Assembly (NCBI RefSeq): GCF_039852015.1 | Contig: NZ_CP156626.1 | Location: 1,832,249 to 1,896,248, forward strand | DNA: 64,000 bases | Direction of reading: 5' to 3' | DNA from: Robbsia sp. KACC 23696 | GTDB lineage: Bacteria; Pseudomonadota; Gammaproteobacteria; Burkholderiales; Burkholderiaceae | Shown here: positions 62,452-64,000 of the stretch, in pieces | Layout of the letters: each line of letters begins with the position of its first letter | Position numbering within the stretch: position 1 is the stretch's first letter | Translations under genes and position numbers: made by a program | Notes under the pieces: generated by a model | What the model was told of the DNA's origin: nothing | What the model saw: the letters and a program-made list of their open reading frames with translations, nothing else | Database searches by the model: none

Positions 62452-63210
62452 TCAATGCAAAATCTGGTCGAGGAAGCGCCGCGCGCGCTCATGCGCGGTG
62501 CCGCTGAAGAACTGTTCGCTGGAAGCGGTGACGACGACCTCGCCGGCTTCCATGAAGACGATCTTGTCCGCCGCACGCTTTGCAAAGCCCATTTCGTGCG
62601 TGACGACCACGCTGGTCAGACCTTCGCCGCTCAAGGCCGTCATCACGTCCAGCACTTCGCTGATCATTTCGGGATCGAGCGCCGATGTCGGCTCGTCGAA
62701 CAGCATCAGCTTCGGTTTCATCGCCAGCGCGCGCGCGATGGCGACGCGCTGCTGCTGACCGCCGGACAATTCATCGGGGAAGGCTTCGGCGCGGGCACGC
62801 AGATGAACCTTGTCGAGCAGCTGCAGGGCGATGTCGTGCGCATCGTGGCGCGACACACCGGAGACGGTCATCGGCGCGAGCATGATGTTCTCGACCGCGT
62901 TCATATGCGAAAACAGCTCGAAGTTCTGAAACACCATGCCGATCTGCTGGCGTACCAGATGCTCCCGGGCGCGCTCCCGCGTCAGGTCTTTTCCTTCAAA
63001 AAGGATATGGCCGGCATCGATGGTTTCGAGCAGATTGATACAGCGCAGCAGCGTCGATTTGCCGGAGCCGGACGGCCCGACGATCACGACCGTTTCGCCC
63101 TTGCTGACATCGATCGAACATCGCTTCAGAACAGGCGTGTCGCCATAAGATTTGTCGACCTGCTTTATGCGCAACAACGGTTGCGCACCGTCGCTTGGGA
63201 TCGTTGACAT
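62452..63210 (-). CDS. Polar amino-acid ABC transporter ATP-binding protein
   Basis: A 252-residue ATPase of the GlnQ/HisP type. Walker A GPSGSGKST, Q-loop QQIGMVFQNFELF, signature LSGGQQQRVAIARAL, Walker B LMLFDEPTSALDPE and the H-loop VVTHEMGFA are all present. It belongs with the permease immediately upstream (10-base gap) and, by family, with the binding protein at 54088-54927. Only one permease is visible, so the transporter may use a permease homodimer or a second permease beyond the window. Confidence 0.95.
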   Translation of the reverse strand: MSTIPSDGAQPLLRIKQVDKSYGDTPVLKRCSIDVSKGETVVIVGPSGSGKSTLLRCINLLETIDAGHILFEGKDLTRERAREHLVRQQIGMVFQNFELFSHMNAVENIMLAPMTVSGVSRHDAHDIALQLLDKVHLRARAEAFPDELSGGQQQRVAIARALAMKPKLMLFDEPTSALDPEMISEVLDVMTALSGEGLTSVVVTHEMGFAKRAADKIVFMEAGEVVVTASSEQFFSGTAHERARRFLDQILH

Positions 63211-63220
63211 CGTATGCTCC

Positions 63221-63943
63221 TCAGCGAACGACAGGTTGGGACACGCCGAGCAGACGCTCGGTCATCGAAAGGCGCTTGATCTGCGCGCGTCGCTTGGGAT
63301 CGAGCGCACGTTCCAGCCAGCTCTGCACGAGCATGAACAGCGTGGTCAGCGCCAAGTAATAGATGCCGGCGGCGGACAGCGCTTCCAGGTAGCGGAAATT
63401 CGCGCTGGCCGTCTGGTCGGCCACCAACAGCAACTCCTGCACGGCAATGACCGACACCAACGCGCTCAGCTTCAACATGCCGATCATCTGATTGCCAATG
63501 GGCGGCAACACCACCCGCAACGCCTGCGGCAGAACGATGTGCCGGAACACCTTGGCGCGCGTCATGCCCAGCGCAAAGCCGGCGGTACGTTGTCCGCGCT
63601 TCACCGCATGCAGGCCCGAACGGAAGATCTCGGCCATGAAGGCGGCTTCGTTCAACGACAGCGCCAACACCGCGCAGACGAAGGCACTGAAACGAATGCC
63701 GAAAGAGGGCAGGACGTTGTATATAAAAATGATCTGGAACAGCACGGGCGTGCCGCGGAACAGCCAGAGATAAGCGAACACGACCGTGCGCGCGATTCGG
63801 CTCCGCATGTTTTGCAGCAGGGCGAGCACCAGCCCGAGTCCCATCCCAAAAATGAGGGATACGACGGTCAGCCACAACGTAACCAGTGCGCCGCGCGCAA
63901 ATACGCCCGAGGTCATGTATTCGAGCAGGAGGGAAAAGGACAT
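63221..63943 (-). CDS. Polar amino-acid ABC transporter permease
   Basis: A 240-residue inner-membrane permease of the HisM/GlnP family. About five transmembrane segments (e.g. GALVTLWLTVVSLIFGMGLGLVLALL; LSLNEAAFMAEIFRSGL), with the EAA-type ATPase contact loop (TRAKVFRHIVLPQALRVVLPPIGN), identify the class. The start at 63943 (MSFSLLLEYM) has GGAG 9 bases upstream; an ATG at 63973 is also in frame. It is the first visible gene of the minus-strand group running from permease to amidotransferase, and the window ends 57 bases beyond it. Confidence 0.93.
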   Translation of the reverse strand: MSFSLLLEYMTSGVFARGALVTLWLTVVSLIFGMGLGLVLALLQNMRSRIARTVVFAYLWLFRGTPVLFQIIFIYNVLPSFGIRFSAFVCAVLALSLNEAAFMAEIFRSGLHAVKRGQRTAGFALGMTRAKVFRHIVLPQALRVVLPPIGNQMIGMLKLSALVSVIAVQELLLVADQTASANFRYLEALSAAGIYYLALTTLFMLVQSWLERALDPKRRAQIKRLSMTERLLGVSQPVVR

Positions 63944-64000
63944 ACGCGGCTCCACCGATTGCCGGACATGCATTGCACATCCGTTTGTCTTGAATGTGTC

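Noticed and set aside
47718-63943. A true ectoine utilisation operon
   Set aside because: Although several enzyme types match, no ornithine cyclodeaminase-like EutC and no AspA/AstE-type EutE deacetylase are present, and the extra genes (PepE, DUF1177, AroM, enolase-type) are not part of that pathway.

Overview
This is a 64 kb stretch of a high-GC proteobacterial chromosome, most consistent with Burkholderiaceae (the Burkholderia / Paraburkholderia / Robbsia / Pandoraea neighbourhood). The evidence is a homodimeric-type aceE-aceF-lpdA operon whose lpdA carries its own lipoyl domain, a polyhydroxyalkanoate phasin, a DUF4148 secreted protein, a BvgS-type sensor kinase and a UvrA with a long lysine/alanine-rich insertion. 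The genus cannot be settled from the sequence alone.

Layout. 0-6.5 kb: the C-terminal part of a UvrA-family protein, a MOSC protein, a DUF4148 protein, a Rieske/FAD reductase and a DUF1328 membrane peptide. 6.5-13.3 kb (minus strand): oligopeptidase A, FolD and a FixJ/FixL-like two-component pair. 13.6-20 kb (plus strand): the pyruvate dehydrogenase operon, followed by phasin, a PBP7-type endopeptidase and an IclR regulator. 23.6-27 kb (minus strand): Nudix-aat-bpt-pyrD, placing both N-end-rule amino-acid transferases next to each other. 27-39.6 kb: a loose region of tRNAs (two identical tRNA-fMet genes and one tRNA-His), small secreted or membrane proteins, a CNNM/CorC-type protein, dusA and an AT-rich island near 36 kb. 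39.2-41.7 kb: a lexA operon with a textbook SOS box, then L-asparaginase. 41.7-47.6 kb: a 1386-residue BvgS-like hybrid kinase and a sulfate-binding protein.

The most interesting part is 47.7-64 kb. It is a continuous set of genes that appears devoted to importing and breaking down an unusual peptide or amino-acid derivative. An IclR regulator with an inverted-repeat operator precedes an OPT transporter, DUF1177, AroM, PepE and a racemase gene that appears to have lost its middle in frame. Next come a D-2-hydroxyacid dehydrogenase, a polar-amino-acid binding protein and a threonine-dehydratase-like PLP enzyme. On the other strand follow a CTP-synthase-type amidotransferase fused to an unrecognised N-terminal domain, an aminotransferase, an M24-fold protein lacking all five metal ligands (as in creatinase/ectoine hydrolase), an enolase-superfamily enzyme with Lys-x-Arg instead of Lys-x-Lys, an M20 hydrolase, and an ABC ATPase and permease. 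The second half resembles ectoine-utilisation clusters in enzyme types (binding protein, ABC transporter, EutB-like, EutD-like, deacylase) but not in exact content. The substrate is probably different and I cannot name it.
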